From Leptodactylus fallax (taxonomy: Eukaryota; Chordata; Amphibia; Anura; Leptodactylidae), in assembly GCA_947044405.1 (NCBI GenBank), contig CAMRHE010000054.1, positions 1,798,001-1,862,000 of the forward strand: a stretch of 64,000 nucleotides of DNA. Reading direction: 5' to 3'. A model generated the notes under the pieces. That model saw only the letters and a program-made list of their open reading frames with translations, had not been told where the DNA came from and ran no database searches. Below are positions 1 to 10,065 of the stretch, one piece after another. The translations under genes and the position numbers were made by a program. How positions within the stretch are numbered: position 1 is the first letter of the stretch; the number at the start of each line of letters is the position of its first letter.

Positions 1-180
1 GGTATTATTGACATGATGTGATTTACAAATACCCAACGGTTTTTGAAATAGCAGTATGACCGCTGCAAATCTCATCCACTTTGCAGGTACTGTAAAATGC
101 CGCGGTTTTTGCAGCAGTGTTTCCATCACGGCAAAATTGCGGCTTTTACGCAACGTCATGGGGCCCCAGTGTAAGGCTGC

Positions 181-388
181 GGCTCCAAGTGGCGGAAACG
201 CAGATTTTTTTGTTGCAGATTTTGCTGCGTTTTTTTGAGTCAAAGCCAAGGATGGCTACAAAAGGCATGGGAAATATATAGGAAGTACTTATACTTCTCC
301 TTTCTGCTCAATCCACTCCTGACTTTGGTTTAAAAAACCTCAGCAAAATCTGCAACACAAAAATGCTGCGTTTCCGCAACATGGGGCC
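181..388. mobile_element. Palindromic MITE
   Basis: Short non-autonomous element. The left arm (181-236) carries GGCGGAAACGCAG followed by a T-rich stretch and TTGCAGATTTTGCTGCG. The right arm (333-388) carries the reverse complement and ends TTTCCGCAACATGGGGCC. The centre has inverted halves around a GACTTTGG motif. It has no coding capacity, and a related palindrome lies at 58970-59486. The superfamily is not determined because no clean target duplication is visible. Confidence 0.6.
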
Positions 389-397
389 TAAGGGGTT

Positions 398-608
398 GTT
401 CATACTACCGTTAGTAGTGTCCATTGCTAGCATCCATTATAAAATGTTAACAATAGACATGAACAGATCTGTCATAAATCCGTCAATGGGATTTGATCTG
501 TTGTCCGTTAGTGTCCGTTTTCATCAAATCAGTCACATGTCCGTTTTCTTAGCAGACATAACTGATGCTAACTGATGCTAAGGTGTCCGGTTTTTTAACT
601 GATCCATT
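398..608. mobile_element. MITE fragment with GTCCGTT motifs
   Basis: It begins TTCATACTACCGTTAGTAG and repeats GTGTCCGTT-like motifs several times. The same end sequence, reverse complemented, closes the element at 54341-54461, so the two belong to one family. The right half is replaced at 611 by a Tc1 element that inserted at a TA. Confidence 0.5.
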
Positions 609-610
609 TA

Positions 611-1625
611 CAGTGGGTACGGAAAGTATTCAGACCCCTTTAAATTTTTCACTCTTTGTTTCATTGCAGCCATTTGCTAAAAGCAAAAAAGTTCATTTTA
701 TTTCTCATTAATGTACACTCAGCACCCTCAGAAATGTAGATATTTTTGCAAATTTATTAAAAAAGAAAAACGGAAATATCACATGGTCATAAGTATTCAG
801 ACTCTTTGCTGTGACACTCATATTTAACTCACATGCTGTCCATTTCCTTCTGATCCTCCTTGAGATGGTTCTACTCCTTCATTGGAGTTCAGCTGTGTTT
901 AATTAAACTGACTGGACTTGGTTATGAAATGCACACACCTGTCTACTAAGACCTCACAGCTGACAGTGCATGTCAGAGCAAATGAGAATCATGACGTCAA
1001 AGGAACTGCCCAAGGAGCGCAGAGACAGAATTGTGGCAAGGCACAGATCTGGCCAAGGTTACAAAAGAATTTCTGCAGCACTCAAGGTTCCTAAGAGCAC
1101 AGTGGCCTCCATAATCCTTAAATGGAAGAAGTTTGGGACGACCAGAACTCTTCCTACACCTGGCAGTCCAGCCAAACTGAGCAATCATGGGATAAGAGCC
1201 TTGGTGAGAGAGGTAAAGAAGAACCCAAAGATCACTGAGGCTGATCTCCAGAGATGCAATAGGGAGATGGGAGAAAGTTCCACAAAGTCAACTATCACTG
1301 CCACTTCAGCCCTCCACCAGTTGGGGCTTTATGGTAGAGTGGCCCAAAGGAAGCCTCTCCTCAGTACAAGACATATGAAAGCCCACATAGAGTTTGCCAA
1401 AAAACACATGAAGGACTCCCAGACTATGAGAAATAAGATTCTCTGGCCTGATGAGATGAATGTTAAACTTTTTGGCATTAATTCTAAGCGGTATGTGTGG
1501 AGAAAACCAGGCACTGCTCATCACCTGCCCAATATACTCCCAACAGTGAAACCATCTAACCTGACGGAACTGGAGAGGATCTGCAAGGAAGAATGGCAGA
1601 GGTTCCCCAAATCCAGATGTGAAAA
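611..1625 (+). mobile_element. Tc1 family A, copy 1, 3'-truncated
   Basis: The element starts at a TA (609-610) with CAGTGGGTACGGAAAGTATT, the terminal inverted repeat shared with the copies at 10066 and 47609. Its inner direct-repeat motif (AAGTATTCAGAC) recurs at about 791. The right inverted repeat is missing: homology stops near 1625 inside the last part of the transposase, and unrelated sequence follows. It cannot move as it stands because one end is lost. Confidence 0.88.
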
Positions 1626-1632
1626 AGGTTAA
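970..1632 (+). pseudogene. Tc1 transposase, internally deleted (family A)
   Basis: The reading frame is open for 220 codons and starts at the same MSEQ methionine as the complete copy at 10443. The N-terminal paired-like helix-turn-helix region is well kept. Compared with the complete copy, about 321 bp are missing after PTVK, an in-frame deletion of 107 codons that removes the second catalytic Asp (DNDPKH) and the Glu (NPIEHLW). The first Asp motif reads WPDEMN where the complete copy has WSDETK. The last 26 or so residues are replaced by unrelated sequence. The product could bind DNA at most; it cannot cut. The junction shows about 2 bp of microhomology (AC). Confidence 0.88.
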
Positions 1633-1735
1633 GTAGTTAAGCGGAAGAAAAACCCCTACACATATTGAGTATAGATGGAATACCGCCCGTCACACGGCCA
1701 TTTTTTGTGGTCGTGTGAATATGCCCTAAATGCTT
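1626..1735. other. MITE end fragment
   Basis: A short stretch between the truncated Tc1 and the next repeat. It contains CACACGGCCATTTTTTGTGG, an imperfect inverted motif, and TCGTGTGAATATGCCC, a type of end also seen in the MITE at 9655-10019. No gene is visible. Confidence 0.3.
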
Positions 1736-3484
1736 ACTTTACATTTCAAATCCCTTTTGAACCCACTCCTGGGTTTTGGCTCAAAAAAGCACAGCAAATT
1801 TTGTCAATAGAAAAAATAAAAATGTTACGCCTCTCAGAAGATGACAATGCAAAATCAAATGGTTTATGTTCAAAATTGGGTTTTGTTCAGCAAAATTAGG
1901 AACACATAAAAACAATATAAATTAGGTATCGCTGTAATCATACTGACCCATAGAATAAAGGTAACATGTTACTGATGTTGCACACAGCATGAGAAAAAAA
2001 CTTAAAAGGTAAAAATCTATTTCAGAATTGATGTTTTTGTTTTTAATTATTAACTATAATAATAAGTCAATAAGTTATAGGAACCCCAAGATGCAAAATT
2101 CAACTCATCCTACAAAAATGGGTCCTCATATGGCTACATCACCAGAAAAATAAAAAAAAAAAGACAATGTGAAGACAAAAACCCTAAAAAAAATAACCAA
2201 ATCTTTAGGACAAAACTGACTGTGGCAGGAAGGGAAAGTATAAATTGTGGGAGGGTATATCAGGGCACACCTCAGATTTAGAGCCTATGAGGAGAAAGAC
2301 ACCAAAAGTGACTTCTAGAGTGACCCCCCCTCAATCACAGGAGCTACTGGGAAAATAGTAGGGAATTTGATGTACCCAATATACTCTGCATAGCTTACAT
2401 ATTCACTTTTCACCATCCGCTGTGTACTCCCATCTAGGAAAACCAATACTCACTACATCCTTAATAGATTTTTTGAGGGGTGCAGTTTTCAAAATGGGGT
2501 CACTCCCTAGGGGATTCCACTTTATTGGCACCTCAGTGGCTCTGCAAATGTGACATGACTTCCAAATATAGTTGTGTATGGGATCTAAATAATATCTATA
2601 TCTGCATTCTAAAAATCACATATGCTAACCACATCTGTGTGCCCTGCTGTGTGCCCAAACTGCAGTTTATGCCCAAATGTATGACACTGTTTTACCCAGG
2701 GTAGCATACTTAATCTCATTTGTGGGTATAAACTGCTATTTGGGCAAACAGCTGGGCACAGAAGGGAAGAAACTGTATTTGGTTTTTGGAGCACAGATAC
2801 AAACGTTTTATTTTTTGGATGCTATGCCACTTTTGCAGACCCTGTTAAATTCCTGTCAAGTCAAATCCCCTTACATGACCCCATTTTGGAAACTACACCC
2901 TGAAGGAATTTATCCAGGGGTACAGTGAACATTTTTAACCACCAAGTGTTGCATTAAGTTATTTTCCAGACATGAATGTGCAGTTGATGGTGAAAAGTGA
3001 ACATGGCAATTTTTCTAGAAATACATAATTTCAGTGCGCAACATGTTGCGCCCATCTTGTGTCAGAGACGAACCCGGGATAACCCAGGATAACTGCTTAA
3101 CAGGTTTTGGAGTGCGTGTGCTGACACAAGATGGGTGCAAAATATTAGGTACTGATATAGCGTATCTCTTGGAAAATTGCCATTTTTACTTTTCATTATC
3201 AGCTGCACAATTTATTTCTGGAAATAAAATTAATGCAACACTCAAGGGATAAAAATACTTGCTACGTCACTTTATAAATACCTTAAAGAGCGTAGTTTCC
3301 AAAATGGGGTCACACATCTGCAGATTCCCCTTTATTGCCAGTTCAGGGACTCTGCAAAAGGTTCATGAAGTCCAAAAACCAAACTGTGCTCCCAAAACAA
3401 AATAACGCTCCTTCTCTTATGTTCCCGGCTGTGTGCTTAAATAGCAGTATATACCCACATGTGGCATTGTTAAGTACGTTTGCA
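1736..3484 (+). repeat. Long interspersed palindromic repeat, copy 1
   Basis: This non-coding region matches 53340-55260 in the same order: a segment with ATAAATTAGGTATCGCTG, a segment with GGGTATATCAGGGCACACC, then units with TTTTCAAAATGGGGTCACTC. It contains a large inverted repeat. The forward arm at about 2476-2720 (GGGGTGCAG...CCCAAACTGCAGTTTATG) is answered by a reverse arm at about 2720-2935 (CATTTGTGGGTATAAACTGC...CCATTTTGGAAACTACACCC). A second hairpin pairs 3048-3065 with 3119-3136. The region is interrupted at 3485 by an L2 insertion and may resume to about 6060. I cannot assign a superfamily. Confidence 0.6.
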
Positions 3485-5997
3485 AGCCATGTCCTACAAG
3501 CCACGGTGAGCCAGTTGCAGCTACACCCCCAGGCTCTCCTTCTTGTGTCTGGAGACTTCAATCATGTCTCTCCATCATCCACACTGCCCAGTTTCACACA
3601 GTATGTAACCTGCCACACAAGAGATAACAAAACATTGGACCTGTTCTTTCCCAATGCGAGGGAAGCATATAACTCATCAGCCCTACCGCAGCTGGGAATA
3701 TCGTATCACAACCTAGTGCATCTCTGACATGTGTACAAGCCACTTATATGTAGAGAACCAGCTGTCATCCAGACAGTGAGGATATGGTCCGAGGAGAGTG
3801 ATGAGGCCCTGAGGGACTGTTTTGACACAACCACATGGAAAGTGCTGCAGGATTCTTATGGAGAAGACATAGAAGGACTCACACACTGCATAACGGACTA
3901 CATTAATTTTTGTGTGGACAACACAGTACCCACAAAAGTGGTGAGATGTTTTTCTAACAACAAACCATGGATTAATTCTGATATAAAAACACTACTTAAG
4001 GAGAAAAAGATGGCATTCAAGGCAAGAGATAAGGTAAGACTGTGGGAGGTACAAAATGAGCTGAGGCGTCAAATCAGGCAGGAAAAAGCCAATTATAAGA
4101 AAAAAATGGAAAAGCAAATGAAAAGAAAAGACATAAGGGGAGTCTGGGAAGGGCTTAAGTCAATTTCGGGTCATAGACAGTCTTTCTCCCAGATAGAAGC
4201 AGATGTTAATTGGCTTAACAAACTAAATCTATTCTTCAATAGATTTGATCACACATCAGCTCCTCCTACCCCAGCATGTCCTTTAGTTCCCTCTACCACA
4301 ACGACTTCACCCCCTGCAGCTACTTCCCACCAGACCAGTAAATCCAGAAATCCGCTTGACCCTCACACGTGCCCATGTGAGAAGGGAGCTGAAAAAGATC
4401 AAAGATGGGAAAGCCTCAGGGCTAGATGACATCAGTGCAAGGCTAATTAAGACTTGTGGGGATCAGCTGTGCAGTATTATTACATATATGTTCAATATGA
4501 GCCTGAAGCTGGAAATAGTCCCTGAATTATGGTAATCTTCTTGTGTGGTACCAGTTCCAAAGAAACCTCACCATATGGACCTCAACGACTACAGACCCGT
4601 AGAATTGACATCCCACCTGATGAAGATCTTAGAGAAATTGGTTCTCACATATCTCCGCCCTCTAGTGAGCTCAGCTATGCACCCTTTCCAGTTTGCTTAT
4701 CGGCCAGGCATTGGGGTGGATGATGCCATCATCCACCTTCTACACAGAGCTCTTTCCCACCTGGAGAAACCAGGGAACACGGTGAGAATAATGTTCTTTG
4801 ATTTCTCCAGTGCATTTAACACCATACAGCCGGGGTTACTGAGACACAAGCTGGCTTTTGCTGGAGTGGACCACCACCTCTCCAATTGGATCCTAGACTA
4901 CCTCACAAATCGACCTCAGTATGTGAAAGCCCGGGACTGTGTGTCAGATACTGTGATCTGTAATACGGGGGGACCTCAGGGTGCAGTTCTTGCCCCTTTT
5001 CTCTTCACACTGTAAACTGCAGATTTTAGGTGCAACTTATCTAGCTGCTACCTACAGAAGTATTCTGATGACTCTGCAATAGTAGGCCTTATCACAGACG
5101 AAGATGACACGGAGTACAGAGAACTGAACCAGGATTTTGTGGACTGGTGCCAGTGGAACCACCTGAGGATTAATGCTGGGAAGACCAAGGAGATGGTGGC
5201 GGACTTTTGTAAATGCAGATGCCCTCCTAAACCAGTGGACATCCAGGGGACGGGCATCAAGATTGTCAACACCTATAAGTACCTGGGTGTGCTCCTTAAT
5301 AATAAGCTGGACTGGGCAGATCATATGGATGTCCTGTACAGGAAGGGCCACAGCAGTCTCCACCTGCTTAGGAGGCTGAGAGCCTTTGGAGTTCAGAGGG
5401 CACTTCTTAGGACTTTTTTCAACTGGGTAGTGGCATCAACCATCTTCTTCGGAGTGGCCTGCTGGGGGAGTAGTATATCAACCAGGGATAGAAATAAACT
5501 CAACAAGCTGATTAGAAAGGCCATCTCTGTCCTGGGGAGCCCACTGGACCCTGTGCAGGTGGTGGGTGACAGAAGGATACTGTCTGTGGTAAGCTCCATG
5601 CAGGAGAATAAGTCCCATCCCATGCGTGAGACTGTGATAGCGCTGGGCAGTACTGTCAGTGACCGCCTACTTCACCCTAAGTGTGAGAAGGAGCGCTATC
5701 GGAAGTCTTTCCTCCCCACTGCGGTCAGGCTGTACAACCAACACTGACCTAAGCGGAGATTAGTCCATACAGAGAACTGAAATATCTTTCTGTTGTGATA
5801 TCCCCTCCCCTTCTGCTACTTCTTTACCTGTACCTTTCTATCTGCCTGTCTACTATCAATGAAATGCCTCTACTTTGGAACATTCTTGTATATGTTGTAT
5901 TTGTATTTGTATTGCTTATCTTTGCATTGCATATCTTTGCTGCTGTAACACACTGAATTTCCCCATGGTGGGACTATTAAAGGATTATTATTATGTC
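3485..5997 (+). mobile_element. L2-clade LINE, 5'-truncated
   Basis: Homology to the L2 at 43349-46690 begins near 3493 (GTCCTACAAGCCAC), so only the last part of the endonuclease, the reverse transcriptase and the 3' UTR are present. The 3' end reads CTGAATTTCCCCATGGTGGG then ATTAAAGGATTATTATTA, the L2-type tail. A 9-bp target duplication, ACGTTTGCA, flanks it at 3476-3484 and 5998-6006. It inserted into the palindromic repeat. Confidence 0.9.
3493..5747 (+). pseudogene. L2 endonuclease/reverse transcriptase, truncated and broken
   Basis: It starts in the second half of the endonuclease domain (SGDFNH, then TRDNKTLDLFF). A stop at 3725-3727 (CGA to TGA relative to the other L2 copy) follows SYHNLVHL, where the other copy has the catalytic SDHN; here the Asp is Tyr. 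An indel near 4355 shifts the frame before the reverse transcriptase. Motif A (FFDFSSAFNT) and motif C (YSDD, about 5063) are both present, and another stop lies at 5013-5015 (TAC to TAA). The C-terminal part ends at 5747. The break pattern shows a dead copy, but its RT core is more complete than that of the 43-kb copy. Confidence 0.88.
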
Positions 5998-6069
5998 ACG
6001 TTTGCATAGACCATAAAATGTCCCATACAAAATTGGGTTACTTCTTGGGGAATTCCTATTTACTGACAC

Positions 6070-8620
6070 AGGGGTGGGTGCAGCTGTGCTGGGGAAGAAG
6101 ATGGCTAGACAGTTGGAGGATTGTTTAAACTAGGGACTGGGGGGAGGGTAACAGATGTAGAGGGCAAGATAGTGTAGAAATGGAAAGAGGGCTAAATAAT
6201 GTAACTGGGGGTGGAGTGGGGGGTGGGGTTAGAACAGTCATAGGCAGTGGAAGAGTAGGGATAATGATAAATCCTTGAAATGTATCTATACTAAGGCCAG
6301 AAATCTCACTAACAAGATGGAGGAACTAGAAGTGATAATGTTGGAAGAGAAATATGACATGGTGGGGATAAGTGAGATACTAAACTTCAGGAAGGCCAAT
6401 TTTAACCAGCTGAGAGAGGAGCTTAGCAGCAAAAACTGGGACAATGTCCTCAAAGTGACCAGAACACAAACAAAATGGGACATTTTCAAAAGCCTTCTAA
6501 ATAGGACCACTATTAAACATATACCTTATGGGAATAAGCAGGCCAGAAATCATAGAAAAACAATATGGCTAACTAAAATGGTAAGGAGTGAAATGAGGGA
6601 TAAAAAGGAAGCATTTAAAGTGCTAAAAAAGAAAGTAGTGACACAGCATTAAAAAACTATAAAGAGAAAAATAAATTGTGTAAAAGACAAATAAAGGAGG
6701 CGAAGATCGAGGCTGAGAGAAAAATTGCCAAGGAAAGTAATCCAAAATTATTCTTCTATTACATAAATAACAAGAGAATAAAAACTGACAATGTGGGCCC
6801 TCTCAAAAATAATCTGGGTGTAATGGTGGAGAAGGATGAGGAAAAAGCCCAACTATTATATGCCTTCTTCTCTACGGTGTGTACACAAGAAAATCCAATG
6901 GCCAGCAACATAATTAGGGGTAATGTTAACCTGTTTAACCCAGGAGGAAGTGCGGTGCTGCCTTCAAAACACTAAAATAGAGAAATCTCCAGGTCCAGAT
7001 GGCATACACCCCTGAGTTCTGAGGTAATTATGCAGGGTGATAGACAGACCCTTACATCTAATATTTAAGGATTCAGTAATAGACTGGGTCTGTTCCACTT
7101 GATTTTTCGCATAGCAAATGTGGTGCCAATTTTCAAAAAGGGGTCTAAAAGTGAGCCTGGAAATTATAGGCCAGTAAGTTTAACTTCTGTGGTGGATAAG
7201 ATATTTCAGGGATTTCTAAGAGATGCTATCCTAGAGTACCTCAATGTAAATAATCTTATAAAACCCAATCAGCATCGGTTTATGAGGAATCGGTCCTATC
7301 AGACTAATCTGATCAGCTTCTATGAAGAGGTCAGTTCAAGACTGGACACGGGTAATGCAGTGGACATGGTGTATCTGGACTTTTCAAAGGCTTTTGATAC
7401 TGTACCACATAAAAGGTTGGTATGAAAAATGAGAATGTTGGGACTGGGGGAAAACATATGCATTTGGGTTTGCAACTGACTCACTGATAGGAAACAGAGG
7501 GTACTTGTTAATGGTAAATATTCAGACTGGGTCACAGTCACCAGTGGGGTGCCACAGGGGTCAGTATTGGGTCCTCTCCTGTTTATTATCTTTATTAATG
7601 ACCTAGTAGATGGTTTGCAAAGCAGGGTATCCATTTTTGCAGATGATACTAAACTTTGTAAGGTAATCAAAAAGGAGGAGGATAATAGAATATTACAAGG
7701 GGATCTAAGGGTGCTGGAAACATGTAAGGTTATGCATTTTGGTCGACAAAATAAAATGTATGATTATGTACTTAATAGTAAATTACTGGATGAGACTGCC
7801 AAAGAAAAAGAATTGGGGATTGTGGTGGACAGTAAGCTTACCTTTAGTGACCAGTGACAGGCAGCTGCTGCCAAGGCAAATAAAATTATGGGATGCAACA
7901 AAAGAGGTATAGATTCTAATGACAAGAACATAGTTATGCCTCTATACAAATCACTAGTATGGCCACACTTAGACTAATGTGCACAATTTTGGGCCCCAGT
8001 ATACAAGAAAGACATAATCAAACTAGAAAGAGTGCAAAGAAGGGTGACCAAAATTATTAGGGGAATGGGTGGATTGGAGTACAACGATAGATTAACAAAC
8101 TTGGGGTTATTCAGTTTAGAGAAAAGACATCTACAGGGAGATCTAATAACAATGTACAAATACATGAAGGGACAGCACAAAGAACTTTCTAATGATCTTT
8201 TTACTCCTAGGCCAGTGATAGTGACAAGGGGACATCCTCTACGACTGGAGGAGAGAAAGTTTCACCAGCAACATAGAAGAGGATTCTTTACAGTAAGAAC
8301 AGCGAGGCTATAGAACTCACTGCCCCAGGAAGTGGTGATGGTGGATTCATTGAACAAGTTCAAAGAGGGCCTGGATGCCTTTCTCGAACAGAACAATATT
8401 ATGGGTTATGGGTTCTAGATTTTAAGGGCATGTTGATCCAGGGTTTTATACTTATTCCCAGATTGGAGTTGGGAAATAATTTTTTCCCATGAAATGGGGC
8501 AATTGGCATAATCCTCATGGGTTTTTTTTTGCCTTCCTCTGGATCAACACTGTAGGGTTATAGGTTGCACTTGATGGACTGATGTCTTCATCCAACCTCA
8601 TCTACTATGTAACTATGTAA
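6070..8620 (+). mobile_element. CR1-clade LINE, decayed
   Basis: A G-rich leader (GGGACTGGGGGGAGGG near 6133) precedes a broken reverse transcriptase. The 3' UTR runs through CACTTGATGGACTGATGTC and CAACCTCATCTACTATGTAA and ends in two 8-bp units of ACTATGTA (to 8620). Short direct repeats at the 3' end in place of poly(A) are typical of CR1. It lies directly downstream of the L2 insertion. No clear target duplication was found. Confidence 0.85.
6275..8418 (+). pseudogene. CR1 reverse transcriptase pseudogene
   Basis: The frame opens with a fragment of the endonuclease N terminus (ARNLTNKMEELEV, DMVGISEI), then jumps to the region just before the RT, so most of the endonuclease is deleted. 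RT blocks follow: NYRPVSLTSVVDKI, YLDFSKAFDTVPHKRL (motif A, about 7372-7420), GVPQGSVLGPLLF (motif B, about 7549) and IFADDTKL (motif C, about 7630). The end holds SLEKRHLQGDLITMYKY and a W-to-stop change at 8311-8313. Frame breaks occur near 6655, 6975, 7425 and 7857. It is non-functional. Confidence 0.86.
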
Positions 8621-8880
8621 CATATGGGGATCTGAGGCTAGAATCCAGTCCCTCTAAATCTATACTCAAAGAGCTACAAAGCGCAGTACTCCTAACCTTC
8701 TGAGCTGTGTTCCCACTCAACAGTTTACTCCCACATATACAAATTTTTTGTTCCCGGGATAACCCACTTAAAAGTTTTAGGAGTGCGTGTCATTGTTGAC
8801 AGAAACTGGACACAACCTATTGGGCACTGAAATAGCATATGACATTTTTACTTTGCACATTAATTTTTGGAAAACACTTG
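8621..8880. other. No gene seen
   Basis: A stretch between the CR1 tail and the ~320-bp repeat units. It includes CCGGGATAACCCACTTAAAA, which resembles part of the palindromic repeat near 3075 and 54910. I see no coding potential. Confidence 0.4.
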
Positions 8881-9431
8881 GGCTCAAAATCATAATAATA
8901 CCCCTTGATAAATTCTGTGACGGGTGTAGTTTCCAAAATGGGGTCACTTTTTCGGGGTTTCAATTGTACTGATACTTTTAGTGGCCCTGAAAATGTGATG
9001 TGGTGTCTGAAAATTATTCCAGCAAAATCTGTCCTCCAAAAGCCAAATAGCACTCTTTCCATTTTGAGTCCCGCCATGTATTCATACAGCAGTTTATAGC
9101 TACATATGGGGTATTGCCGTGTTAAGGAGAAACTGTGTAATGAAAAATTTGGTTCTAAATTGACAGTTATTGCAAAAAAAAAGTAATTTTTCATTTTCAT
9201 GTCCGAATGGTAATAAAATCTGTTAAACAGCCATACTTGAGGGGCATACTTTCCAAAATAGGGTCACTTTTTGGGGGTTTCCATTGTACTGGTACTTTAA
9301 AGGCTCTGCAAATGCGACATGGCACCTGAAAACTATTCCAGCAGCATCTGCCCTCCAGAAGCCAAATAGGGCTCTTTCCATTCTGAGCCCCAGCATGTAC
9401 CCATACAGCAGATTATAATCACATATGGGGT
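8881..9431 (+). repeat. Two ~320-bp tandem repeat units
   Basis: The motif TTTCCAAAATGGGGTCACTT recurs about 320 bp apart (near 8931 and 9251). Each is followed by a GTACTGATAC/GTACTGGTAC block, a TCTGCAAATGCGACATGG-like block and a CATACAGCAG block. The same unit occurs at 2476, 3296 and 54718 in this orientation and at 62600-63400 in the reverse orientation. It is non-coding. Short open frames across it are shadows. Confidence 0.65.
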
Positions 9432-9512
9432 TGAAAAGGATTTGCAAATCATTGTATTCTGTTTTTATTTATGTTTTACACAAAGTTCCAACTTTATTGG
9501 GTATTGGGTTGT
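9432..9512. mobile_element. DNA transposon terminal fragment
   Basis: The stretch GGATTTGCAAATCATTGTAT, then TTTTACACAAAGTTCCAAC and TTGGGTATTGGGTTGT resembles the inverted end of a fish/amphibian Tc1-mariner-like family. That match is from memory, not from a search. Only one end is present. Confidence 0.4.
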
Positions 9513-9654
9513 TTTTCATCATACCCCATTCTCTTTTTATACTGCTACTTCAGCTACTTTTTTTTCTTAATGTATGCATATTTCAGATTTTATCTTAAGT
9601 CTGAAAGTTCACAAATTTCCCCTGCACAGGGTTATTTTTGGCCAACTGTTGCAC

Positions 9655-10019
9655 TAAGACCTTATTCACACAACAGTGCCATTTTAACGTCCATTAAAAA
9701 TGGCATTGAACGTCTGTTTATGATGGACAAATGTTATCCATTTTTAAAGGGCCATTATAAAATGGATGAATTTCATGGCCTTTCATTTTTGACCCCTACC
9801 CACTGATCCATTTTTAGTGAACGTGACTCAGACATAAACCCATTTTACATCAGATAAAAAACTGATCCATTGATTTCTATTGGGTCCGTGAATCAAAATG
9901 GACAAAGATAGAGCACTTCAATTTTTTTAACTGTCAGTTTATCTGCCCAGCAAAAAAACAGACACTCATTTGCTCTCATTGTTTTTTAAAATAGCTCTTA
10001 CATGTGAATATAGGCTTTA
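9655..10019. mobile_element. MITE with TTCACA-type ends
   Basis: The left end TAAGACCTTATTCACACAAC and the right end CATGTGAATATAGGCTTTA form imperfect inverted repeats. The interior has paired motifs such as CCATTTTTAA and CTGATCCATT. It is non-coding. The target duplication is unclear. Confidence 0.45.
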
Positions 10020-10065
10020 AAGACCATACGTTTGAGACATAAAAATATTTTAGATGTATCATATA

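Noticed and set aside
363..575. Plus-strand 70-codon frame
   Set aside because: It runs across two MITEs with no domain and no related frame in the sister copies.
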